A DNA stretch of 37,879 bases from Gammaproteobacteria bacterium (GTDB lineage Bacteria; Pseudomonadota; Gammaproteobacteria; SZUA-229): contig WFMW01000065.1 in assembly GCA_015488885.1 (NCBI GenBank), forward strand, positions 1 to 37,879, given 5' to 3'. The position numbers and the translations under genes are program-made. Below the pieces are notes generated by a model. The model was given only the letters and a program-made list of their open reading frames with translations, did no database searches and was not told the origin of the DNA. This document shows positions 1 through 10,012 of the stretch, in pieces (within the stretch, counting starts at the first letter, position 1; every line of letters begins with the position of its first letter).

Positions 1-202
1 GAGAATAGATAGCCTACTGCGGAAAAGTGGAATTTGGTCATATTTTCCTCTATTTATCGTTAAATAGCCGTGCTATTCTCCTCAAAATAGTGAAAAATAT
101 GCCTCAAATCCACTTCCCCTCGCTACGGCTCCTATTCTCGGACAGGCTCCTGGCTGATTCCCGGGTTTTACCTGATAAATTTTTATCTGATAATTCTTTT
201 TT
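1..202. other. smc upstream region
   Basis: No convincing gene here; the only open frame runs across the smc start and has no recognisable features. A short perfect inverted repeat, AATAGC-CGT-GCTATT, sits at 63-77. GAGAATAG at 1-8 is matched in inverse by CTATTCTC at 73-80 and again at 132-139. CTGATAA occurs twice just before smc. No clear Shine-Dalgarno precedes the smc ATG. The region probably holds the smc promoter, but I cannot place -35/-10 boxes with confidence. Confidence 0.35.
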
Positions 203-3200
203 ATGCGGCTAAGTAAAATCAAACTGGCGGGTTTTAAATCTTTCGTTGACCCGACGACCATTAATTTTCCGAGCAACCTGACCGGTATTGTCGGTCCTAA
301 TGGTTGTGGTAAGTCGAATACCATTGATGCGGTACGTTGGGTGATGGGGGAATCGTCGGCCAAAAACCTGCGTGGTACCTCTATGGATGATGTTATTTTT
401 AACGGTTCAACGGCACGTAAACCGGTTGGTATGGCCACGGTTGAGCTGATTTTCGATAACAGTGACGGCAAGATGGGCGGGCAATACGCACAGTATGCTG
501 AAATTTCAGTCAAACGTTCTGTAACCCGTGATGGTGCCTCAAAATACACGCTCAATGGTACCCGTTGCCGACGTCGTGATGTGGCTGACCTGTTTCTCGG
601 CACTGGTCTGGGGCCGCGTAGTTATGCGATTATTGAACAGGGGATGATTTCACGTTTAATTGATGCCAAACCGGAAGAGCTGCGTACTTTTCTGGAGGAA
701 GCTGCCGGTATCTCTAAATATAAAGAACGTCGTCGGGAAACCGAAAATCGCATTCGTCATACCCGGGAGAATCTCGAACGGTTGACGGATTTACGTGAAG
801 AAATCGACAAACAACTGGCGCGTCTGCAACGTCAGAGTCGCAGTGCCGAGCGCTATAAAGACTATAAACAGCAGGAACGGGTGTTAAAAGCCGAGCATCT
901 GGTCTTGCACTGGCAGGCATTAACCGCAAAACTGTCAAACCACGACCAGGCGATTTCACAGCTGGAAACCGAGCTGGAAAAAGTGATCGCCGAGCAACGT
1001 GCCGCGGAATCGCAGATAGAGCAACAACGTCAGCACAATGAGTCGGCAAATAATGAACTCAATCAGGCACAGGGGGCGTATTATAGTCTGGGGGCGGATA
1101 TTTCAGCCAAAGAGCAGAACATCCAGTACCAGCAGAACCTGCAGCAACGCCAGCAGACGGATCTGGAAAGAGTGGAAAGCAGTCTGGCCGATGCACAACG
1201 GGTGCTGGAAGGTGACCGCCAGGCCCTGCAGGCTATTACGCAGCAGTTGCAAACGGATGAACCTGAACTCGATCAGTTAAAACGGCAGGAAGCGGTTGTG
1301 GCAGAACAGTTACAGACATCCGAACAGCGCATGCAAAGCTGGCAGCAATCATGGGATGAGATCAACCGGGATTATTCACAGGCCAGCCAGAAAGCACAGG
1401 TGGAGCGTTCACGCATGGAGCAACTGGAACGTCATGTTAGCCAGTTGCAACAACGCTTACAGAAAATTGACCATGAAAGACAGGCGCTTTATGCCGAAAA
1501 TCTGGATGACCAGATAAGCGATTTGCAGCATCTTCATGATAAAGCCAGTGAGGAAAAAACCGGTCTGGAACAGCAACTCAGTGAAACCTTAAATAATATC
1601 CAGCAGCAACGTGAAGCCATTGTTAAGACAGAACAGCAATCGGCACAGGCACGTCGGCATATTAATCAGTTGCAGGGGCAGTTGTCTTCGCTGGAAGCAT
1701 TACAGCAGGCAGCGCTGGGAAAAACCAATAAAGCCCTGCAGCAATGGCTGGATAAAAACGGCTTAAGCCAGAATGTCCGTGTTGCTCAACAGCTTGATGT
1801 AGAACAGGGCTGGGAACTGGCCGTTGAAACCGTACTGGGTGATACTCTGGAAGCGGTTTGTATCGAAAACCTGTCGGCGCTTGATGCCGCTTTACAGCCA
1901 GCATCACTGGAAGCTATGGCACAGAGCAATCTGTTTTTACTGGAAATGGCTGACATTCCGGTTACAGACACATCGTTGGCTGATTTATTGTTGCAAAAAG
2001 TCAACACGTCGTTACCCATCATGGCCTTTTTACAGGGAATCTATACAGCTGAAACCCTGGCTGAAGCCTTATCAAAACGTGACTCACTTAAGCCAGCAGA
2101 AAGTATTGTAACGCGTGATGGTATCTGGGTAGGGGCTAACTGGCTGCGTATCAGCCGTGATAAAGATGCACGCCAGGGGGTACTGGCACGGGAACAGACT
2201 ATCCGTGAATTACAGCAGCAACTGGCCGAACACGAAGTCATTGTGCAGCAATGGAATACAGCTCTGAGTGAATACCGGCAGGCATTACAGACAGATGAAC
2301 AGCAACGTGAGACGCTGCAAGCCTCGTTGAATACTATCCATTCACGTTTAAATGACATTCAGGCACAAATCAGTGCGCGTCAGTCACGCCAGCAACATAT
2401 TATTAAACGAACTAAAAGCCTTGATGAGGAACTGGCAGAAACCGGTACGCTAATCACCAGTGAAGAATCTGCCATTGCGCTTGCCATCCGCTCACGTAAC
2501 GAAGCACTGGCACAGGCCGAGACGATGGAAACTGCACGCAGTGAGCTGCAGAGCCAGCGTGAGCAGTTGAACCGGCAGTTACAGACACACCGTAATGCGA
2601 TGAGCCAGCAGCGTGAATCCGCGCATCAACTGGCCATTAAAATCGAAGGTTTGCGTTCACGTATGACTGGGCTGGCACATAATATTAGTCGCATGGAACA
2701 AAACTGGTCAGTGCAGCAGCAGCGCAAACAGGAGCTGGATGCTTCTTTACAGTCGGCTACTGCGCCTGTAGAAGCACTGGAGACTGAACTAAAAACACTG
2801 CTCGACAAGCGTCTACAGGCGGAACAGCATCTAAGTGAAGCACGCAAAAAGTTAGAAGCCATCACCCATAAACGAGATGAACTCGATAAGCAGCGTCTGT
2901 CATATGAACAGGCCGGGCAGCAACTGCGGAGCAAGCTTGAGCAAAAACGTCTGGATAGCCAGGAACTGCGGGTGCGAGCTAAAACCGCACTGGAACAGCT
3001 GGCTGAAACCGGTTTTGAACTTGATGAGGTAGCCGCCAGGCTGGAGCAGGGCGCTGACTGCCAGCAGTGGGAACAGAAACTGGCAGATATAAGCCAGCGC
3101 ATAGCTCGCCTGGGGCCGATTAATCTGGCGGCAATAGACGAATATAAAGAGCAGCAGACGCGTAAAATTTATCTGGATGAACAGAATAATGATGTGGTTG

Positions 3201-3730
3201 CGGCGCTGGATATTTTACAGCAGGCGATTGCCAAAATTGATAGCGAGACCCGTTCACGTTTTAAGGAAACCTACGACCATGTGAATAACCGGGTGAAGGA
3301 TATGTTTCCGCGTCTGTTTGGCGGCGGCACGGCTTATCTGGAAATGACCGGAGATGATCTATTGAATACTGGTGTGGCCATTATGGCACGTCCTCCGGGC
3401 AAGCGAATATCTAATATTCACCTGATGTCGGGTGGCGAAAAAGCCCTGACAGCGGTGGCGCTGGTATTTGCTATTTTTGAATTAAACCCGGCTCCATTCT
3501 GCATGCTTGATGAGGTCGATGCTCCGCTCGATGAAGCCAATGTGGGCCGTTTTTGCCAGCTGGTCAAGGAAATGTCTTCGCAGGTACAGTTTATTTTTAT
3601 TACCCATAATAAAAATACCATGGAAATTTCCGAGCACCTCAGTGGTGTCACCATGCGTGAATCGGGAGTTTCCAGGCTGGTGTCGGTCGATGTTGCGGAA
3701 GCCGCGACACTGGCGGGTGTAGGAGCATAA
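203..3730 (+). CDS. smc: Chromosome partition protein SMC
   Basis: Structural maintenance of chromosomes ATPase. It forms the condensin-like ring that compacts and segregates the chromosome, with ScpA/ScpB as family partners. The 1175-residue length is normal for bacterial SMC. Visible parts: Walker A GPNGCGKS at residues 31-38 in the N-terminal head; two long Q/E/R-rich coiled coils; a hinge around 515-665; the ABC signature LMSGGEK at 1074-1080; and Walker B leading into LDEVDAPLDEANV at about 1102-1112. The ATG at 203 gives the canonical start MRLSKIKLAGFKSFVDPT, although no good ribosome site is seen. zipA follows after 2 bp, so the two are almost certainly co-transcribed. The smc-zipA-ligA order is common in gammaproteobacteria. 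Confidence 0.97.
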   Translation: MRLSKIKLAGFKSFVDPTTINFPSNLTGIVGPNGCGKSNTIDAVRWVMGESSAKNLRGTSMDDVIFNGSTARKPVGMATVELIFDNSDGKMGGQYAQYAEISVKRSVTRDGASKYTLNGTRCRRRDVADLFLGTGLGPRSYAIIEQGMISRLIDAKPEELRTFLEEAAGISKYKERRRETENRIRHTRENLERLTDLREEIDKQLARLQRQSRSAERYKDYKQQERVLKAEHLVLHWQALTAKLSNHDQAISQLETELEKVIAEQRAAESQIEQQRQHNESANNELNQAQGAYYSLGADISAKEQNIQYQQNLQQRQQTDLERVESSLADAQRVLEGDRQALQAITQQLQTDEPELDQLKRQEAVVAEQLQTSEQRMQSWQQSWDEINRDYSQASQKAQVERSRMEQLERHVSQLQQRLQKIDHERQALYAENLDDQISDLQHLHDKASEEKTGLEQQLSETLNNIQQQREAIVKTEQQSAQARRHINQLQGQLSSLEALQQAALGKTNKALQQWLDKNGLSQNVRVAQQLDVEQGWELAVETVLGDTLEAVCIENLSALDAALQPASLEAMAQSNLFLLEMADIPVTDTSLADLLLQKVNTSLPIMAFLQGIYTAETLAEALSKRDSLKPAESIVTRDGIWVGANWLRISRDKDARQGVLAREQTIRELQQQLAEHEVIVQQWNTALSEYRQALQTDEQQRETLQASLNTIHSRLNDIQAQISARQSRQQHIIKRTKSLDEELAETGTLITSEESAIALAIRSRNEALAQAETMETARSELQSQREQLNRQLQTHRNAMSQQRESAHQLAIKIEGLRSRMTGLAHNISRMEQNWSVQQQRKQELDASLQSATAPVEALETELKTLLDKRLQAEQHLSEARKKLEAITHKRDELDKQRLSYEQAGQQLRSKLEQKRLDSQELRVRAKTALEQLAETGFELDEVAARLEQGADCQQWEQKLADISQRIARLGPINLAAIDEYKEQQTRKIYLDEQNNDVVAALDILQQAIAKIDSETRSRFKETYDHVNNRVKDMFPRLFGGGTAYLEMTGDDLLNTGVAIMARPPGKRISNIHLMSGGEKALTAVALVFAIFELNPAPFCMLDEVDAPLDEANVGRFCQLVKEMSSQVQFIFITHNKNTMEISEHLSGVTMRESGVSRLVSVDVAEAATLAGVGA

Positions 3731-3732
3731 AG

Positions 3733-4452
3733 ATGGAATTATTACGCTGGATATTACTGCTTGTCGGCATTGTTTTCATTGTGCTTGTCTATCTTTTCGG
3801 ACGCAAACGTCGGCAACGCAAACAGCAGCAGGAAACCGAGCCTGATAACGATCTGCCAGAATTCAGTGCCCGTGACTGGGATGATTTTGATGAAGGTGTT
3901 GGCCCGGTGAGAGTGATTACTGGTGCTGGCCCGGATGGAGATGCTCTATTATCGGACAGTATCGCCAATGCCACAGCACCCGGTTCTACAAACACTGATT
4001 CTACAATAGAAGGTTCATCAGCCAATGCGGGTGCACACCCCGACATTATTATTTTATTTATCCTGCCCAAAATGCAGACTAAATTTTCCGGCTCGCAAAT
4101 AAACAGTTCGGTGCAGGCGATGGGCTTAAAATTTGGTGAAATGAATATTTACCATTATTATAAAATTGAAAATAACCGACAGCGTACGGTTTTTAGCCTG
4201 GCAAATATGATTGAACCTGGATCCTTTAATCCTGACACCATACATGATATGCAATCACCGGGGCTAACTGTTTTTATGCAGATTAATCCCTCAGATGAAG
4301 TAGATGCCATGGATGATCTGACAGAAATGCTGCAACGCAGTTATCAGCTTGCCGGTCTGTTAGAAGGGCGTATATGTAATCACCTGCGTCAGCCCCTGAC
4401 CGAGCAGGATGCGGAAAATTACCGTAATCAGGTACAACTGATTCGTGCCTGA
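3733..4452 (+). CDS. zipA: Cell division protein ZipA
   Basis: Inner-membrane division protein that tethers FtsZ polymers to the membrane and stabilises the Z ring. The sequence has the expected plan: an N-terminal membrane helix (about residues 4-22, rich in L/I/V), a basic stop-transfer stretch (GRKRRQRKQQQ), an acidic and Ser/Thr/Ala-rich linker to about residue 105, and a C-terminal FtsZ-binding domain from about 106 to 235. That domain includes an SQINSSVQAMGLKFGEM segment and the FSLANMIEPGSFNP segment typical of ZipA. At 239 residues it is shorter than E. coli ZipA (328), mainly because the linker is short. It starts 2 bp after smc and precedes ligA, which supports the assignment. Confidence 0.93.
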   Translation: MELLRWILLLVGIVFIVLVYLFGRKRRQRKQQQETEPDNDLPEFSARDWDDFDEGVGPVRVITGAGPDGDALLSDSIANATAPGSTNTDSTIEGSSANAGAHPDIIILFILPKMQTKFSGSQINSSVQAMGLKFGEMNIYHYYKIENNRQRTVFSLANMIEPGSFNPDTIHDMQSPGLTVFMQINPSDEVDAMDDLTEMLQRSYQLAGLLEGRICNHLRQPLTEQDAENYRNQVQLIRA

Positions 4453-4478
4453 TTGCAGGTTTCCGGGTGCCATCATAG

Positions 4479-6515
<2,037 letters not shown>

Positions 6516-6543
6516 GCGTTCTTACACTGGTAAGGCAAATCAA

Positions 6544-6628
6544 AGGATGGTTGTTCAAAACACGCTGTCAAAATATAGATGCAAGCTAGCCCGCACCTCT
6601 GCGGCTGATAGTCTTGAACAACCATCCT
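6544..6628. repeat. 85-bp inverted-repeat element after ligA
   Basis: A perfect 15-bp inverted repeat: AGGATGGTTGTTCAA at 6544-6558 and its reverse complement at 6614-6628, separated by 55 nt. Inside the loop is a second, bulged hairpin (AGCCCGCA-CCTC-TGCGGCT, about 6588-6606). There is no T-run, so it does not look like a simple rho-independent terminator, though it could act as a transcript 3' end between the convergent ligA and lipoprotein genes. It could also be a small palindromic mobile repeat. No second copy was seen in this window. Confidence 0.55.
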
Positions 6629-6640
6629 GCTTAAACTTTT

Positions 6641-7087
6641 TTATTTGTGTTCAACAGTCACCACACGGCCACCGTTGGTAATAATTTTAACTTCTTCACC
6701 AACAGCAAAACTTTTGCCTTTGGCTATCACAACAACAGAATTACCATTATCCAGTTTAACCATGAGTTGTTGTGCATTTGCCTTGCCGATTTCATTACCA
6801 GCATAAGCACCTGCCAGACCGCCACCCAGTGTAGTCAGTGTGTTACCGCGTCCGCCACCCATCGTGGAGCCAAGTACCGCACCGGTTAATGCGCCCAAAA
6901 ATGTACCCGCCCCTGAATCCTTGATAACGACGGGTTTAATCTCAGTAATGATACCGGTTTTGGCATGCATAATGTAAGCGCTGGAACCTGCTTCAACCTC
7001 ATTGCCGCCATTCGTCGCGCAGGCACCAAGGCCAAGAAAAGTGATACTGAAGAAAATGATAAAAAGTTTATTTATGATGTGTTTCAT
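6641..7087 (-). CDS. Glycine-zipper lipoprotein (SlyB/Pcp-like)
   Basis: Small outer-membrane-type lipoprotein of 148 residues. I chose the ATG at 7087 because it gives a lipoprotein signal peptide (MKHIINKLFIIFFSITFLGLGAC, lipobox LGAC) and is preceded by AGGA; the open frame extends further upstream, but that part looks non-coding. The middle is a glycine-zipper region (GTFLGALTGAVLGSTMGGG followed by GGGLAGAYAGNEIG), as in the SlyB/Pcp/17-kDa antigen family. The C-terminal part is a small beta-rich domain (VKLDNGNSVVVIAKGKSFAVGEEVKI) common in this family. Members are thought to span or stabilise the outer membrane and often respond to envelope stress. The specific function here is unknown. 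It is convergent with ligA. Confidence 0.8.
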   Translation of the reverse strand: MKHIINKLFIIFFSITFLGLGACATNGGNEVEAGSSAYIMHAKTGIITEIKPVVIKDSGAGTFLGALTGAVLGSTMGGGRGNTLTTLGGGLAGAYAGNEIGKANAQQLMVKLDNGNSVVVIAKGKSFAVGEEVKIITNGGRVVTVEHK

Positions 7088-7281
7088 AGTAGGAGTTCCT
7101 GTTGAAATTTTTCCAGAAATGACATAGTAGATTCTGCCCTGATGCCACCAGTTCCCGATTTTAGAAATCACTGTTTTGTAGTAGTTCCATGTGTAGGATG
7201 TTTTTTTTAATCGGTGCCTGGAAGGCAAAAAGGACATTGATTATATCATAAGCTGTAACGACGTTTATCGCAGCAAAATTT

Positions 7282-7296
7282 TAGGGAAAACCCCTA
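7282..7296. promoter_or_regulatory. Candidate operator TAGGG-AAAAC-CCCTA
   Basis: A perfect 5-bp inverted repeat with a 5-bp spacer lies 62 bp before the Hsp20 start. Short half-sites with this geometry suit NarL/LuxR-type dimers, and a NarL-type regulator is encoded 560 bp downstream. That link is inference from position only. Confidence 0.3.
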
Positions 7297-7358
7297 TGGT
7301 GTAATGAGGATAATGAGGGCATGATTACCTCGTAAATCCTGATAGAGGGTTAGACATT

Positions 7359-7787
7359 ATGTTAGAAGTAAGGGAAAATAATATGGCTATTTATATTACA
7401 AAAAACACAGAGACACCGCGATACAGTCAGGAACATTTTGTCAATACTTCCAGAATGCGTATGCCAAAAGTTAATGTGATTGACTGTGATAATGAAATAA
7501 TGATAAAAGCTGAATTGCCTGGTGTAAGCAATGAGGATATTGATGTTTCAGTTACTAATAATATTCTAACGATCAAGGCCGGTTTGAGTAAATCAGCAAG
7601 TGTGGAAAGGTGCTATTATTACCGTAGCGAGATTCCGCAGGGCAGTTTTAGCCGTAGTCTATCGTTACCGGCTGAAGTTGATATTGACAATTCGCAAGTC
7701 AGTTTCACTAATGGATTACTTGATCTGAGGTTACTAAAAATAAATCATGTTAAGCATATCAATGGCAGGGAGAGAATCGAAACATAG
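7359..7787 (+). CDS. Small heat-shock protein, Hsp20/alpha-crystallin family
   Basis: ATP-independent holdase chaperone that binds unfolding proteins in the cytoplasm. The 142-residue product has a short N-terminal arm and an alpha-crystallin domain from about residue 40 (PKVNVIDCDNEIMIKAELPGVSNEDIDVSV), with the family-typical A-x-LPG-V segment and NNILTIKAG. A late F-x-NGLLDLRL strand resembles the G-x-L motif near the family C-terminus. The ATG at 7359 has GAGGG 9 nt upstream; the in-frame ATG at 7383 has AAGGGA upstream and is a credible alternative. It precedes a response regulator and a histidine kinase on the same strand with short gaps, so a stress-related operon is likely. Upstream lies the palindrome at 7282-7296. 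Confidence 0.88.
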   Translation: MLEVRENNMAIYITKNTETPRYSQEHFVNTSRMRMPKVNVIDCDNEIMIKAELPGVSNEDIDVSVTNNILTIKAGLSKSASVERCYYYRSEIPQGSFSRSLSLPAEVDIDNSQVSFTNGLLDLRLLKINHVKHINGRERIET

Positions 7788-7845
7788 CTTTGCGTATGGT
7801 TTAGCAGTGCTGTCTCTGGTCTTCTGATGTGGTCCGGTTATTAAG

Positions 7846-8499
7846 ATGGCTGTGCAAATAATAAATATCATGATTGTTGATGATCACCCACTGGTGCGTA
7901 GTGGTCTACGTCAACTGATTGAAACTGAACTCGACCTTCGTGTATGTTGTGAAGCAGCGTCTATGGTCGAAGCGCAACAGGTTTTTAGCAACCATTCTCC
8001 TGATTTAGCCATTATAGATTTATCACTGCCTGATGGTAGCGGTCTGGATCTCATTAAACATATACTTGCCCGGCAGCCAGACATGAAAACTCTGGTTTCA
8101 TCCATGTATGATGAAGATTTATTTGCTGTACGAGCGCTACGTGCAGGAGCAAGAGGTTATATTAATAAACAGGAGGCTGGCGAACAGGTTATTGCTGCCA
8201 TCAGGCAGGTGCTTACTGGTGAGCTTTATTTGAGTTCGCGGATGACGGAACATCTGATCGTTAATACCGCTCATAGCACAGATGACCAGAAGTATTCACC
8301 AGCACAGACATTATCTAATCGTGAACTCGAAGTTTTTGAACTGACTGGTCATGGTCTGACAACCAGTGACATCGCTGAACGTCTGCATCTTAGTGTAAAA
8401 ACTATAGAATCGCATCGTGCTAATATAAAAACCAAGCTGAGGCTTAATTCTGCCGGTGAATTGATACGCTGTGCAGTACAATGGACGCTGGATACATAA
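7846..8499 (+). CDS. NarL/FixJ-type response regulator
   Basis: DNA-binding two-component regulator of 217 residues. The receiver domain spans about 5-125, with acidic pocket residues D12 and D13, phospho-acceptor D58 (IIDLSLPDGSG) and a conserved Lys in the YINKQEAG loop. The C-terminal LuxR-type helix-turn-helix (about 150-210) carries LSNRELEVFELTGHGLTTSD followed by IAERLHLSVKTIESHRANI. The cognate partner is most likely the HisKA_3 histidine kinase encoded immediately downstream, since this regulator class pairs with that kinase class. It sits 58 bp after Hsp20. Targets are unknown; autoregulation or control of hsp20 through the palindrome at 7282-7296 is possible but unproven. Confidence 0.93.
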   Translation: MAVQIINIMIVDDHPLVRSGLRQLIETELDLRVCCEAASMVEAQQVFSNHSPDLAIIDLSLPDGSGLDLIKHILARQPDMKTLVSSMYDEDLFAVRALRAGARGYINKQEAGEQVIAAIRQVLTGELYLSSRMTEHLIVNTAHSTDDQKYSPAQTLSNRELEVFELTGHGLTTSDIAERLHLSVKTIESHRANIKTKLRLNSAGELIRCAVQWTLDT

Positions 8500-8587
8500 A
8501 TCCATTAGCTGTGCACAAAAACAGGCCAGCCCTTTTCTGTACAGGAGTCTGTCTGATTGACCTTTATTAATGGCAGGATTTTTTATA

Positions 8588-10012
8588 ATGTCCCACTCCC
8601 GAAAAAATAGTGCCTTACATCAGTCATCATCCTACAACAAGGTGATAACTAAACGTCAGACTGAACGTTTACTGGATATGGTCGAGCACTTGCCTACCGC
8701 TGCGGTGTATCGCAGAAATCACCATTTAATGATGAATCGAGCTGCTGAGGCAATCACCGGTTATAGCCGTGATGAACTCACAACCAGAGAATTATGGTTT
8801 AATAAATTATATGGTGAGCGTGCCGACGAAGTCCTGCAGCTATACCAGCATGAACGTGCAGCTGGTTTTCCTAAACAGACGGATCCTGTTGCGCATCGCT
8901 GTAAAAATGGTGAGCGACGCTATATTGAATATGCGTGTTACCAGTTCGATGATCATGAAATATGGATTTTACATGATGTTACCAAACGCTGTGAGTCCGA
9001 GATAGCTTTGCATGACCGTACCGAGCGTTTACATGCAATTATGGATAATGTGGCTGAGGCAATTGTCGTTATCAATAAGGATGGTGTAATAACAGATTTT
9101 AATCATGCAGCAGTAAAATTATTTGGTTATTCTGCAAGTGAGGCTATTGGTCAGGATGTAAAATTACTGATGCCTTCTTCCTATCATAAGGTGCATGGTA
9201 ACTCGCTGATTAATTATCAAAAAAATATTGGGGCCGCGAGTAAAATAATGGATCAGGCAAGGGAGCTGCCCGGTTGCCGTAAAGACGGATCCAGCTTTCC
9301 ACTAGAGTTAACCATTACCCAGGTTGACCATCTCGGTATTGTTATTGGTATTATGCGTGATCTTAGTGTACAGAAAAGACTGGAGAAACAGGTCGCTGAT
9401 ATTAGCACTCAGGAACAGGAACGCATCGGGCAGGAGATACATGATGGGCTGGGGCAGCAATTAACCGGTTTGAGTTTGATGGCAAGTGTTGTAAAACGGC
9501 ATCTGGAAAATCAGGATTCTGTGGCTGTTATGCAGATGGATGAGATAATTGTACAGCTACAGCAGGCAATAAAAAATGCCCGTATTCTGTCACATGGTCT
9601 GGCACCCGTTCCGGTAACGCCTGAAGGACTTAAAGATGCGCTTACTCTGTTAGCTCAAGAAGTGAATAATAATATGAAAATTGCCTGTGTTTTTCAGGCA
9701 ATCGATCCTGTAGAAGTAAAAGACCGCACCAGCGCGATGCAGATTTACCGGATTGTTCAGGAAGCGGTCAATAATGCAGTCAAGTATGCACATGCCAGTA
9801 AAATTACCATAAAACTCAAAGCCCGTAAAAATAGCTGTAAATTCAGTATTGAAGATAATGGTTGTGGTTTTTTTCTGGATAAAATAAACAATGATGGTAT
9901 GGGATTGCGTATTATGCGTTACCGTGCAGGTATTATTGGTGGTCATCTGAGCATTAAATCAAAACCAGATAATGGCACGGTGGTGAGTTTTATACAATCA
10001 GACATTTCCTAA
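8588..10012 (+). CDS. Soluble PAS-PAS histidine kinase with FixL-like haem PAS
   Basis: Cytoplasmic sensor kinase with no membrane segment, probably partnered with the adjacent NarL-type regulator. I prefer the ATG at 8588 (474 residues) because AGGA lies 10 nt upstream; the ATG at 8570 would add six residues. Numbered from 8570, PAS1 is about 36-140 and PAS2 about 150-272. The HisKA_3 dimerisation domain has [15 protein letters not shown] with phospho-His H291. The HATPase domain (about 370-480) has N-box NNAVKYA, DNGCGF and [14 protein letters not shown]2 matches FixL around the haem pocket: a [17 protein letters not shown] segment in which H209 aligns with the FixL proximal His, then R231 before [14 protein letters not shown]. 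This suggests O2 or redox sensing; haem binding is inference. Its 3' end overlaps the convergent hybrid kinase by 15 bp. Confidence 0.9.
   Translation: MSHSRKNSALHQSSSYNKVITKRQTERLLDMVEHLPTAAVYRRNHHLMMNRAAEAITGYSRDELTTRELWFNKLYGERADEVLQLYQHERAAGFPKQTDPVAHRCKNGERRYIEYACYQFDDHEIWILHDVTKRCESEIALHDRTERLHAIMDNVAEAIVVINKDGVITDFNHAAVKLFGYSASEAIGQDVKLLMPSSYHKVHGNSLINYQKNIGAASKIMDQARELPGCRKDGSSFPLELTITQVDHLGIVIGIMRDLSVQKRLEKQVADISTQEQERIGQEIHDGLGQQLTGLSLMASVVKRHLENQDSVAVMQMDEIIVQLQQAIKNARILSHGLAPVPVTPEGLKDALTLLAQEVNNNMKIACVFQAIDPVEVKDRTSAMQIYRIVQEAVNNAVKYAHASKITIKLKARKNSCKFSIEDNGCGFFLDKINNDGMGLRIMRYRAGIIGGHLSIKSKPDNGTVVSFIQSDIS

Noticed and set aside
82-603. 173-codon minus-strand open frame over the start of smc
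   Set aside because: It is antisense to the conserved SMC head domain and has no recognisable protein features.
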